From assembly GCF_900099735.1 (NCBI RefSeq), contig NZ_FNDT01000016.1, positions 1-62,680 on the forward strand: a DNA stretch of 62,680 nt, read 5' to 3'. Positions 40,741 to 48,095 of this stretch are shown piece after piece. Position 1 is the first letter of the stretch. The number at the start of each line of letters is the position of its first letter. The position numbers and the translations under genes are program-made. The notes under the pieces were generated by a model. That model made no database searches and was not told the DNA's origin. It was given only the letters and a program-made list of their open reading frames with translations. This DNA is from Arthrobacter subterraneus. GTDB lineage: Bacteria > Actinomycetota > Actinomycetes > Actinomycetales > Micrococcaceae.

Positions 40741-41757
40741 ATGAATGAAGCTCACGTGCCGGGTGCACCGAGGCCTTTCCAGGGGCGCGGAATAGTTGTC
40801 GGGGTTGATGGCTCCGACCAGAGCATGTGCGCGCTGGTCTGGGCCGCGCATGAGGCCGAGCGGCGGCAGACTCCGCTGCATGTAGTCACCGCCTACACCG
40901 TTCCGGTCTTCGCCGCCTCGAGCATGGATGCAGGGTACGCAACCGTGGATGACTCAGTGATCCGCGAGGGCGCGCAGGCCGTCCTGGATCAGGCCATCGG
41001 GAAGATCGCAGGGCGCCACTCCCTGGAAATCGTGCCGCGCGTGGAGAGCGGCGACGCCGCCGGGGTCCTGCTGGAGCTTTCCGAGGAAGCCGAACTCATG
41101 GTCGTGGGATCGCGCGGCAGGGGCGGCTTCGTCGGACGGTTGCTGGGGTCCGTCAGCTCGGCGCTTCCGGCCCACTCCAAGTGCCCCACCGTCGTCGTGC
41201 CGCTTTTTTGTGCTCCGCGGCTCGATGAAGCGGGCGTCTCGGCGCCGAAGCCCAAGGGGGAGCCGTGCCCCCGCGCCGAGGAGGTCGAGAAGGTTGTCGT
41301 CGTGGGAGTCGACGGCTCAGAGCAGGCGCGGATGGCCTCGCTGATGGCCGCAGAGCAGGCCGAGGCCCGTAGGCTCCCGTTGCGGGTAGTGTGTTCGCTG
41401 CCGCCGTTCACCGGTTCCCTGGCGTGGATGCCTACCCCTGTTGACCGCGACGCACTTCATGCCGAGATCATGGTGCAGCTCAACGCAGGCAAGGCCTGGC
41501 TGCAGAGCCACTTTCCGCAGCTTGAGATCTCGGTCGAACTGCTTGACGGGCCGCCGGTGGAGGTGCTCATCGAGGAATCCCGCAGGGCCGAGCTGGTTGT
41601 GCTCGGAACCCGCGGGCGGGGCGGGTTCGCCGGCATGCTCCTCGGCTCCACCAGTCAGGGCGTGCTGCACCACGCGAAAGGCCCGGTGCTGGTGGTACCG
41701 GACCGCGAGGATCCGCGGTTGGCCGACCGTGAGAAGTTCGGGCCGATGGCCGCCTAG
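40741..41757 (+). CDS. Tandem universal stress protein
   Basis: The 338-residue protein consists of two UspA domains. Each starts with a strand ending in VVGVDGS(D/E)Q and closes with the ATP-binding glycine pattern: GSRGRGGFVGRLLGSVSSAL in the first and GTRGRGGFAGMLLGSTSQGV in the second. Such proteins bind ATP or cAMP and help in starvation, oxygen or oxidative stress. AAGGAGG precedes the ATG. The stop overlaps the end of the convergent NlpC/P60 gene by four bases. Confidence 0.93.
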   Translation: MNEAHVPGAPRPFQGRGIVVGVDGSDQSMCALVWAAHEAERRQTPLHVVTAYTVPVFAASSMDAGYATVDDSVIREGAQAVLDQAIGKIAGRHSLEIVPRVESGDAAGVLLELSEEAELMVVGSRGRGGFVGRLLGSVSSALPAHSKCPTVVVPLFCAPRLDEAGVSAPKPKGEPCPRAEEVEKVVVVGVDGSEQARMASLMAAEQAEARRLPLRVVCSLPPFTGSLAWMPTPVDRDALHAEIMVQLNAGKAWLQSHFPQLEISVELLDGPPVEVLIEESRRAELVVLGTRGRGGFAGMLLGSTSQGVLHHAKGPVLVVPDREDPRLADREKFGPMAA

Positions 41758-43235
41758 AAGCGGGCCGCGAGCGGGTTGAGCGCGCCCATCCCGCTCATGT
41801 TTGCGAGGTTCACTTCCACAATGCCCTGGCTGGGGTTGAGGGCATTCACCACGGTGTTGTTGCCCACGTAGATCGCCACGTGCCAGATCCCGGCTCCCTC
41901 GCCCCAGAAGACAAGATCACCGTACTGCGCCTGGGAGAGCGGCACGTGGGTGCGGGCGGCGTAGTACTGTGCCGACGCCGTGCGCGGAAGCGAGATCCCG
42001 CCGGCAGCAAACGCCTGCTGGGTCAGCCCGGAACAGTCGTAACCGCGTGGACCGTTGCCGCCCCACTGGTAGTAGTAGGGGGCCCCGATCCGCGCCCGGG
42101 CGTAGTTGACCGCGGAGGCCACTCCGCCGGTATTTGTTGCGGGGGGAGCGGGTGGCGGCGGGGTGGGCTTGGGCGCCGGAGCGGGAGGCGCCGGTGCGGG
42201 AGCCGGAGGAGCCGGTGCGGGCGCCGGTGCGGGCGCTGGCGGGGCAGGAGCCGGTGTGGGAGCCGGCGTCGTTGGCCGGGGCGCGGGAGCATTCGGCCTC
42301 TCGGAGGCAGGTGGCTGCACGGGAGCAGGAGCCGTCAGTGGCGCCCGAGGGACAGCGGGTTCAGCCTCAGCCGGCGGGACCAGTGTGGGAGCTGCCGGTC
42401 GCGGTGCCGCCGGCGCCGCGGGCAGTGCTGCCGCAGCTTCCGCGGACGCCGCAAGAATCCGCGCTAGCTCCGCTTCACGCCGGGCCTGTTCAAGCCCGGC
42501 AATCCGTTGTTCCTCCAGCGCGGCCGTGGTGTCGCGCAGCTCGGCAAGCTGGGCGACGAGTGTCGCGCGTTCGGCCTGCTTCTGCTCCACCAGGGAAGCG
42601 GCGGTTGCCATGGCGGCCTCGGTCGCAGCGCCGGCCGCTTCCGCAGTTTCGGCTGCTTCGGCGGCTGCCTCTTCCGCCTGACGCGCGTCGGCCTTCAGCG
42701 AGTCGAGCGAGCTCGCTGCCGTTTCGGCCTGGCTCACGGTCCGCGACCGTGAGGCAGCCATCCCCTCGACCGTTGAGGCCTGGTACATGATGCTGCCCGG
42801 ATCCTGCGCAAAGGCAAGCAGGCTGCTGTCCGGCATGATCCCGCCGGCACGGTAGATGTCGGCGGCCAGTTGTCCCAGCTCCGAGGACGCCGTGCGGTAG
42901 GTCTGTTCCGCCTCTGAAGCCAGCGCCGAAAGCCGTTGTGCTGCAGCCCGCCGGTCATCCAGCTCGGCGAGGGCGTCGATGTAGGCACCCTGCGATTTCA
43001 TCGCCTCAACCTGTGCGGCCTGGAGCTCAGCCGCAGCGTCTTCGAGAATGCTCTCGATCTCCGTGACGAGTTCGCCGGTCCGGGCGGTGCTGTCCTCCGC
43101 GGCCCGGATGTCTTCCGCTGTGGGGATTGCAGGGGCAGCGAAGGCTGAGGAGGGCGTCAGGCTGACGGTGAGGAGCGATCCGGCGAGCATGGCGGCGAGT
43201 ACGGGATACCCGCGCGTTGTAAAGGTGTGCAGCAT
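41754..43235 (-). CDS. Secreted NlpC/P60 peptidoglycan endopeptidase with coiled coil
   Basis: The 493-residue protein has a signal peptide (VLAAMLAGSLLTVSLTPSSA), a long alanine/glutamate-rich coiled coil (about 40-270), a proline/alanine low-complexity linker (about 270-370), and a C-terminal NlpC/P60 domain with the catalytic cysteine in GYDCSGLTQQAF, LPRTASAQYY, and the histidine in WHVAIYVG. It is the RipC/PcsB-like layout of enzymes that split cross-linking peptides during division, usually activated through their coiled coil by FtsEX-like complexes. The GC-rich linker DNA is repetitive. Direct repeats upstream may be regulatory. Confidence 0.92.
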   Translation of the reverse strand: MLHTFTTRGYPVLAAMLAGSLLTVSLTPSSAFAAPAIPTAEDIRAAEDSTARTGELVTEIESILEDAAAELQAAQVEAMKSQGAYIDALAELDDRRAAAQRLSALASEAEQTYRTASSELGQLAADIYRAGGIMPDSSLLAFAQDPGSIMYQASTVEGMAASRSRTVSQAETAASSLDSLKADARQAEEAAAEAAETAEAAGAATEAAMATAASLVEQKQAERATLVAQLAELRDTTAALEEQRIAGLEQARREAELARILAASAEAAAALPAAPAAPRPAAPTLVPPAEAEPAVPRAPLTAPAPVQPPASERPNAPAPRPTTPAPTPAPAPPAPAPAPAPAPPAPAPAPPAPAPKPTPPPPAPPATNTGGVASAVNYARARIGAPYYYQWGGNGPRGYDCSGLTQQAFAAGGISLPRTASAQYYAARTHVPLSQAQYGDLVFWGEGAGIWHVAIYVGNNTVVNALNPSQGIVEVNLANMSGMGALNPLAARF

Positions 43236-43280
43236 GACTCGATCCTCGGACGGTAACCAAACATGTCCGAGGATATGGCC

Positions 43281-43310
43281 ACAAATGTCACATTGGCAAC
43301 ATTTGTCACA
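43281..43310 (-). promoter_or_regulatory. Repeated TGTCACA motif upstream of the NlpC/P60 gene
   Basis: TGTCACA occurs at 43286-43292 and 43304-43310, 18 bases apart; ACAAATG (43281) and CATTTGT (43300) also form an inverted pair. Direct repeats of this general type are bound by MtrA-like response regulators in front of cell-wall hydrolase genes; the assignment here is a guess from context. Confidence 0.4.
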
Positions 43311-43376
43311 CCAGTAGCATAAATAACACGACGGTCATTTAGGCCGATTCAGCGTTTGGTGGCGTGTCGGGCGTGT

Positions 43377-44294
43377 TCACGCGTGCTGCCGGCTTTCATG
43401 GATGGCGTGCTCCAGCGGCTCCAGCTGGAAGGTGCAGTGCTCGGTGTCAAAGTGGTTGCTGAGGCAGTGCACCAGCCGGTCAAGCATCCTGTCCACACCC
43501 TCCGCGTTGAGGCTTTCGGCGTCCACCACCACGTGGGCCGAGAACACCGGGACGCCGGACGTGATGGTCCAGGCATGGATGTCATGGGCATCCACTACCC
43601 CCTCGACAGTCAGGATGTGTTCGCGGATCATTGCCGGGTCTACGCCCTTGGGTGCAGATTCAAGCAACACGTTGATCACATCACTGAGCAGGCTCCATGC
43701 CCGGGGGAGGATCATGACCGCGATCAGGATGGAGGCGAGGGCATCCGCCTGCCGGAACCCGGTCACTGCAATCACGACGGCGGCAACCACCACCGCTATC
43801 GACCCCAGCAGATCTCCCAGCACCTCCAGATAGGCGCCGCGGATGTTGAGACTCTCCCGGTGCCCGCCATGCAGGATCATGAGGCAGACCAGGTTGGCCG
43901 CACCGCCGAGCAGCGCCGCGATCAGCATGATGTCCGTCCGCACCTCGGACGGCTCACCCAGCCTGCGGAACGCTTCGATCATGATGACGACGGCGATCAC
44001 CGCCAGCAGCATGGCGTTGGCGAGCGCGGCGAGGACTTCCGCACGCTGGTAGCCATAGGTGCTGCGCGCCGTCGCCGGACGGCCTGCGATCCAGGAGGCA
44101 AGGAGTGCGATGAAGACGCCGGCGGCGTCGGAGAGCATGTGGCCCGCGTCGGCGAGCAGGGCCAGCGACCCGGACAATGCGGCACCGATCACCTGGATGA
44201 CAACTACGGAGAGCGTGATCACCACAACCAGCACCAGGGATTTGCGGTGTTTTCCGGTGGCGGTGACCGGATGCCCGTGAGTGTGTGCGCCCAT
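43377..44294 (-). CDS. Cation diffusion facilitator (zinc exporter)
   Basis: The 305-residue protein has a histidine-containing start (MGAHTHGHPVTATGKHRKSL), six membrane segments, and the metal site signature LLADAGHMLSDAAGVFIALL with the matching H-x3-D in LEVLGDLLGSIAVVVAAVVI. The C-terminal cytoplasmic domain carries HDIHAWTITSGVPVFSAHVV. It should export zinc or cobalt using the proton gradient. It lies 141 bases downstream of the NlpC/P60 gene start side; no metal regulator is adjacent. Confidence 0.92.
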   Translation of the reverse strand: MGAHTHGHPVTATGKHRKSLVLVVVITLSVVVIQVIGAALSGSLALLADAGHMLSDAAGVFIALLASWIAGRPATARSTYGYQRAEVLAALANAMLLAVIAVVIMIEAFRRLGEPSEVRTDIMLIAALLGGAANLVCLMILHGGHRESLNIRGAYLEVLGDLLGSIAVVVAAVVIAVTGFRQADALASILIAVMILPRAWSLLSDVINVLLESAPKGVDPAMIREHILTVEGVVDAHDIHAWTITSGVPVFSAHVVVDAESLNAEGVDRMLDRLVHCLSNHFDTEHCTFQLEPLEHAIHESRQHA

Positions 44295-44332
44295 ACAACC
44301 AGTATGAAGCCCGGCCCGTTCCCGGGTCCCGG

Positions 44333-44704
44333 TTATCCCCAGCCCAGCTCGTGGAGCCGTTCGTCATCGATCCCGAAATGGTGGGCAACCTCGTGGATGA
44401 CGGTCACGAGGATCTCCTCGACCAGTTCCTCGCGGCTCTCACACATCCGCAGGAGCGGCTGGCGGAAGATGCTGATCCGGTCCGGCAGGGATCCCGCATC
44501 CCACCAGGAGTCCCGTTCCGTGAGCGGCGTGCCTTCATAGAGGCCCAGCAGATCGGGATCAGGCTCTTCGCCGGGACCCGGCTCGAACTCCTCCCTGACG
44601 AAGATCGCCACATTGTTCATCGCACGGGCCAGCCGGTCGGGGATCTGGTCGATGGCGTCATCCACAGCCGATTCGAAGTCTTCAAGGCTCATGTCGATGG
44701 GCAC
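44333..44704 (-). CDS. Small zincin-like metallopeptidase
   Basis: The 123-residue protein belongs to the small actinobacterial metallopeptidase family with the pattern MSLEDFESAVDDAIDQIP near the start and the zinc site VIHEVAHHFGIDDERLHELG (HExxH plus downstream residues) at the end. The substrate is not known. ATG 44704 or ATG 44692 may start it. It precedes the CDF gene on the same strand and is divergent from the tRNA cluster. Confidence 0.85.
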   Translation of the reverse strand: MPIDMSLEDFESAVDDAIDQIPDRLARAMNNVAIFVREEFEPGPGEEPDPDLLGLYEGTPLTERDSWWDAGSLPDRISIFRQPLLRMCESREELVEEILVTVIHEVAHHFGIDDERLHELGWG

Positions 44705-44748
44705 GCAGGAAACTCTACCGCCGCCTCTTCCGGAGGCCGGGACCGGTT

Positions 44749-44777
44749 TTGTGTAATCGAGACCGAGGCCCTATAGT
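44749..44777 (+). promoter_or_regulatory. Promoter of the tRNA cluster
   Basis: TTGTGT at 44749-44754 and TATAGT at 44772-44777 are separated by 17 bases, about 44 bases before the mature tRNA-Glu. Confidence 0.6.
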
Positions 44778-44820
44778 TTTAGAGGTCCACAACGAGGAGT
44801 AAAGCACTTGTGTGGTCCAG

Positions 44821-44893
44821 GCCCCCATCGTCTAGCGGCCTAGGACACCGCCCTTTCACGGCGGCGGCACGGGTTCGAATCCCGTTGGGGGTA
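44821..44893 (+). tRNA. tRNA-Glu (anticodon UUC)
   Basis: GCCCCCA pairs with TGGGGGT in the acceptor stem; anticodon loop CTTTCAC gives UUC; the T arm CGGGTTCGAATCCCG is canonical. 73 bases including the discriminator A. Confidence 0.97.
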
Positions 44894-44955
44894 CGCAGGA
44901 GTGGTTCGAGGCACCGTAGCGGTGCTGGTAGGATAAAACTCTTGCAAAATCGCAA

Positions 44956-45029
44956 GGCCCTGTAGCGCAGTTGGTTAGCGCGCCGCCCTGTCACGGCGGA
45001 GGTCGCGGGTTCAAGTCCCGTCAGGGTCG
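44956..45029 (+). tRNA. tRNA-Asp (anticodon GUC)
   Basis: GGCCCTG pairs with CAGGGTC (one G-T pair); anticodon loop CTGTCAC gives GUC; T arm GCGGGTTCAAGTCCCG. 74 bases with discriminator G. Confidence 0.97.
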
Positions 45030-45084
45030 CTGAGACGCCGGAGCAATCCGAACGTCGACGGTGATCATCACAAGATGGTTGCAA

Positions 45085-45160
45085 GGCTCTGTAGCTCAGT
45101 TGGTAGAGCGTTCGACTGAAAATCGAAAGGTCACCGGATCGACGCCGGTCGGAGCCACCA
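45085..45160 (+). tRNA. tRNA-Phe (anticodon GAA)
   Basis: GGCTCTG pairs with CGGAGCC; the anticodon loop CTGAAAA gives GAA. The 3' CCA is encoded in the DNA, unlike in the two preceding tRNAs. Confidence 0.97.
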
Positions 45161-45163
45161 CTG

Positions 45164-45190
45164 AAAGCCCCTGGGAAACCGGGGGCTTTT
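45164..45190 (+). terminator. Terminator of the tRNA cluster
   Basis: AAAGCCCC at 45164-45171 pairs with GGGGCTTT at 45182-45189 and ends in a T run. It lies four bases after tRNA-Phe. Confidence 0.85.
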
Positions 45191-45311
45191 GCTTTGCCCG
45201 GGTGCGGGAGAAGAGTTGGCCCGTTGACCGTTAATACCGTGGAGGGTTGCCGACAAGCGGAAAGGCTCCACCGAACACCAACCAACGGCCGGAGCGGGAA
45301 GGACCATCAGC

Positions 45312-45776
45312 GTGAGACTGCTGTTCGCGGTGGCTGCTTCGAGTGCCCTGGCCCTCGCGGGCTGCGCCGGTGCTGCGCCGGAGGCGACGAGCACCCTGAG
45401 CATGCCTGTCGAGTCTCCCACGCCGCCACAGACGGCTCCCTCCGAGCCCGCCCCAGGGCTTGCCGATGAAACCGGGAACACCGTCCCCGCCATGGAAGAC
45501 TGCCTCATCGTGGCGGCAGGGGTGTCATCGATGATGCTTGCGCCGCTGAGCTTCATGGGTGATGAGGATCCGCAGACCATGGCGAAACTCGAGGACCAAC
45601 TGCACCACCTCCACGGCAAAGTGCCCGACGAGCTCAAACCGCACTTTGCCCGGGTAGGCGATGCCGCGGAGAGCGGTCCGGACGGGGCCGGACAGTTCGA
45701 CGAACCCGCTTTCCGGGAAGCGCTGAAGCCGGTGCAGAAGTGGCTCGCGGACCACTGCAGCGAACCCGTTCGCTGA
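45312..45776 (+). CDS. Small lipoprotein, unknown function
   Basis: From the GTG at 45312 the protein has 154 residues. The lipobox LALAGC (cysteine at about residue 18) marks a lipid-anchored export product. A proline/serine/threonine-rich spacer follows, then a helical domain with MEDCLIVAAGVSSMMLAPLS, KLEDQLHHLHGKVPDELKPH and a C-terminal WLADHCSEPVR. Its two cysteines after the spacer could form a disulfide. No family is recognised. Confidence 0.75.
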   Translation: MRLLFAVAASSALALAGCAGAAPEATSTLSMPVESPTPPQTAPSEPAPGLADETGNTVPAMEDCLIVAAGVSSMMLAPLSFMGDEDPQTMAKLEDQLHHLHGKVPDELKPHFARVGDAAESGPDGAGQFDEPAFREALKPVQKWLADHCSEPVR

Positions 45777-45845
45777 GCCTTAACCCTCCCGTGTCAAAGG
45801 TTCAGCGGAAGGGTTAGGCTGGGCGGAAAGAGAAAGGGTGCCAGC

Positions 45846-46286
45846 ATGGAGAACGAGCAGGAGGTCCCGCCGGCGGGCATGGTGCCGGTCACGGCGTCAG
45901 CAACCGGCAAGACAACCATCTCGGAAACGGCCGTCGGCAAGGTCGCAGCCCTGGCCGCCCGCAAGGTGCCCGGAGTGTATGCGCTCGGCAGCGGTACCGG
46001 CCGTGCGCTCGGAGCGCTTCGCGACGTCGTCGGTGCCGGTGATCTCGCCCAGGGCGTCCACGTGGAAGTCGGGGAGGTCCAGGCCGCCGTGGACGTCAAT
46101 CTCGTCGCCGAATACGGCTACCCGCTCACCGCGGTCGCCGACCAGGTCCGGGCCGCGGTCTACGCTGCGGTAAGTGAGCTCGTCGGCCTGCAGGTCATCG
46201 AGGTGAACGTCGAGATCAATGACGTGCATGTGCCCGGCCTGAATGATCCAAAGAGCACCGACAAGCCGCGCCCGGCGGCGAGCTAA
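45846..46286 (+). CDS. Asp23/Gls24-family envelope stress protein
   Basis: The 146-residue protein contains the Asp23 core: GKTTISETAVGKVAALAARK, VPGVYALGSG, and GVHVEVGEVQAAVDVNLVAE followed by YGYPLTAVADQVRAAVYAAV and LVGLQVIEVNVEINDVHVPG. These proteins form membrane-attached networks and respond to alkaline or envelope stress. It is the first of five closely packed genes. The ATG follows AGAAAGGGTG. Confidence 0.9.
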   Translation: MENEQEVPPAGMVPVTASATGKTTISETAVGKVAALAARKVPGVYALGSGTGRALGALRDVVGAGDLAQGVHVEVGEVQAAVDVNLVAEYGYPLTAVADQVRAAVYAAVSELVGLQVIEVNVEINDVHVPGLNDPKSTDKPRPAAS

Positions 46287-46295
46287 GGAGACACC

Positions 46296-46487
46296 ATGAA
46301 CCTCACCGTCGTCGGGATCCTCGTGGGCACGGTCCTGGCTTTCGCTGCGCTCATCTTCCACTTCTGGGGTTTCCTGCTGGTGGCCCTTTTCATGGCTATC
46401 GGCGCGTTTGTCGGCAGGGTCGCCGAGGGGAAACTCGACCTGCGCAGTGTGCGTGATGCCCTGGCCGGACGCCGCTCATCATCGTGA
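46296..46487 (+). CDS. DUF2273-like small membrane protein of the Asp23 operon
   Basis: The 63-residue protein has two membrane segments (VVGILVGTVLAFAALIFHFW and FLLVALFMAIGAFVGRVAEG) and a short tail with KLDLRSVRDALAGRR, the usual layout of DUF2273-like proteins found beside Asp23 genes. It lies nine bases after the first Asp23 gene and its stop overlaps the next start (GTGA). Confidence 0.85.
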   Translation: MNLTVVGILVGTVLAFAALIFHFWGFLLVALFMAIGAFVGRVAEGKLDLRSVRDALAGRRSSS

Positions 46488-46858
46488 CCGCCGCTCCTTC
46501 CGCGCCTGAGCGGCTCGCCGGTCACAACCGGATCAGCACGCAGGCCCTCACCAGCACTGCCTGCGCCGTCGCAGCGGATGTCCTCCGCGTGCCGGTCCGG
46601 GACATCCGGGCCAGCTGGTTCGACGACGCCGGCTTGCTTGCGCTGAGCCTCGCCCTGCCGATTGCGATTCCCTCCCTGCACCGCGTCGCCGCGGATCCGG
46701 CAGCCGTGGAGGTGTTCGGCGGATCCGTGCAGGAACGCGCGCACCGCGCCAAGGCGGAAATCCTCGAGCGGGTCATGCGCCTGAGCGGATCGCGCCTCAG
46801 CCGCGTGGACATCCGGGTCACCGGCGCCCGGGTGTCTGACGGCGGGAGGGCCAGGTGA
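46484..46858 (+). CDS. Asp23-operon protein of unknown function
   Basis: Starting at a GTG that overlaps the previous stop, this 124-residue protein has a disordered start and then a compact region with IRASWFDDAGLLALSLALPI and ERVMRLSGSRLSRVDIRVTG. It is too short and divergent for certain family placement, but the C-terminal strand pattern recalls a degenerate Asp23-like half. Its stop overlaps the next gene (GTGA), so it is part of the coupled operon. Confidence 0.65.
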   Translation: MTAAPSAPERLAGHNRISTQALTSTACAVAADVLRVPVRDIRASWFDDAGLLALSLALPIAIPSLHRVAADPAAVEVFGGSVQERAHRAKAEILERVMRLSGSRLSRVDIRVTGARVSDGGRAR

Positions 46859-47442
46859 CGGACGAGACAGAGCGCCTGACCTCCGAGATCATCCGGCGGG
46901 AAACACACTCGTCACGTGCTGTACCGGCCACGATCCTGGCTGTGCTGGTGATCCTTGCCTCCCTCTACCTGATGCTGGAAACGGCGCTGAAGGCACTGGG
47001 CCAGGACCCGTGGCTGCTGGCGCCCGAGGACGCGGCCGGCTGGGTCGGTTCCCTTCCGGCCGGTATCTCGCCGAGCGTGCTGGCTGCGGCCGGTGCGCTG
47101 GTCTTCCTGCTGGGACTCTTCTTCTTCCTCGCCGCGGTTCTGCCCGGCAGGAAGGCGCGGCTCAGTATTCCCAACAAGCGTGCCGCCGTCGTCGTCGATG
47201 CGGAGGTGCTGGCCTCCTCACTGGCGCGCCGTGCCCGCGTGGCTGCCGGCGTCACGCCGGACCAGGTGCTGGTGACCATCGGCCGGCGGCTGGTGGAGGT
47301 GCAGGTGCGGCCGACGTCGGGCATTCCGGTCAGCGCGCAGGTGGTGCAGACTGCCGTCGAGGATGAACTGCGCCGGACCGCCGTGGACCCTGTGCCGGAG
47401 GTCCGCGTGGCAGTCGCGGAGTCAGGGGTGATCGGGCAGTGA
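46855..47442 (+). CDS. DUF6286-like membrane protein of the Asp23 operon
   Basis: The 195-residue protein has two membrane segments (VPATILAVLVILASLYLMLE and LAAAGALVFLLGLFFFLAAV) and a C-terminal domain with KRAAVVVDAEVLASSLARRA and VEVQVRPTSGIPVSAQVVQT, the pattern of actinobacterial DUF6286 proteins encoded with Asp23. Starts at a GTG overlapping the previous stop; its own stop overlaps the AmaP-like gene. Confidence 0.75.
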   Translation: MTDETERLTSEIIRRETHSSRAVPATILAVLVILASLYLMLETALKALGQDPWLLAPEDAAGWVGSLPAGISPSVLAAAGALVFLLGLFFFLAAVLPGRKARLSIPNKRAAVVVDAEVLASSLARRARVAAGVTPDQVLVTIGRRLVEVQVRPTSGIPVSAQVVQTAVEDELRRTAVDPVPEVRVAVAESGVIGQ

Positions 47443-48047
47443 ACCAGACCCCACGGACCCTCAACCGGATCCTTCTGGCGTTGTTCGGGCTCCTCCTGAT
47501 GGCAGCCGGAGCGCTGGCGATGGCTCTGAGCACTCCGGCGGTTGCCACGTGGTGGCAGTCAACCGCTGCCCGGGCCGGCGGCACCATCGGCGGGGTTTTG
47601 GAGTCCACCACGCTTCCGGGCCAGCGGGACAGCTGGCTCTGGATCGTGGCGGCGCTGCTGCTGGTCCTGCTGATCATCCTCATGGTCGCATGGGTGGCCA
47701 ACCAGGGGAAGGGCCGCTCGGGGACGCTTGCCTATGACGACAGCGACACCCCGGTTCCCGGCAGCGTCACCATCAACGCCGCAGTGGCTGAGCAGGCACT
47801 CAAGGCGGCCCTCAGCGAGCGGGTGGACCTGGTCAATTCCGCCGTGTCCACCTATGAGTTCAGGAACCGGCCCGCGCTGAAGGTGAGGGTCTCCCCGCGC
47901 CAGGGGGTTGCGCCGGATGTGGTGGCAGATGAAGTGTCGGCGCTCGTCACGGCACTCGACGCTGCGCTGGGGGTCCAGACGCCGGTCTTGATCAGCATCA
48001 GCGGCGGCGCGCGCACCCGCTTCACGCGTGCCGAGAGGGTCCGCTAG
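47439..48047 (+). CDS. AmaP-like membrane anchor of the Asp23 complex
   Basis: The 202-residue protein has two membrane segments (LLALFGLLLMAAGALAMALS and IVAALLLVLLIILMVAWVAN) and a cytoplasmic Asp23-like domain (GSVTINAAVAEQALKAALSE and VRVSPRQGVAPDVVADEVSA). This is the layout of AmaP, which tethers Asp23 to the membrane. It is last in the operon and is followed by a strong terminator. Confidence 0.8.
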   Translation: MNQTPRTLNRILLALFGLLLMAAGALAMALSTPAVATWWQSTAARAGGTIGGVLESTTLPGQRDSWLWIVAALLLVLLIILMVAWVANQGKGRSGTLAYDDSDTPVPGSVTINAAVAEQALKAALSERVDLVNSAVSTYEFRNRPALKVRVSPRQGVAPDVVADEVSALVTALDAALGVQTPVLISISGGARTRFTRAERVR

Positions 48048-48052
48048 ACGGA

Positions 48053-48087
48053 AAAAGCGGCCCCCGGATAAATCAGGGGCCGCTTTT
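48053..48087. terminator. Bidirectional terminator between the Asp23 operon and the GH13 gene
   Basis: AAAAGCGGCCCC at 48053-48064 is inverted as GGGGCCGCTTTT at 48076-48087; A and T runs on both sides serve both strands. Confidence 0.9.
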
Positions 48088-48095
48088 GCCAGGTG

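Noticed and set aside
42110..42400. Possible minisatellite or CRISPR-like repeat
   Set aside because: The repetition is explained by codons for a proline/alanine linker in the NlpC/P60 protein; there are no equal spacers.
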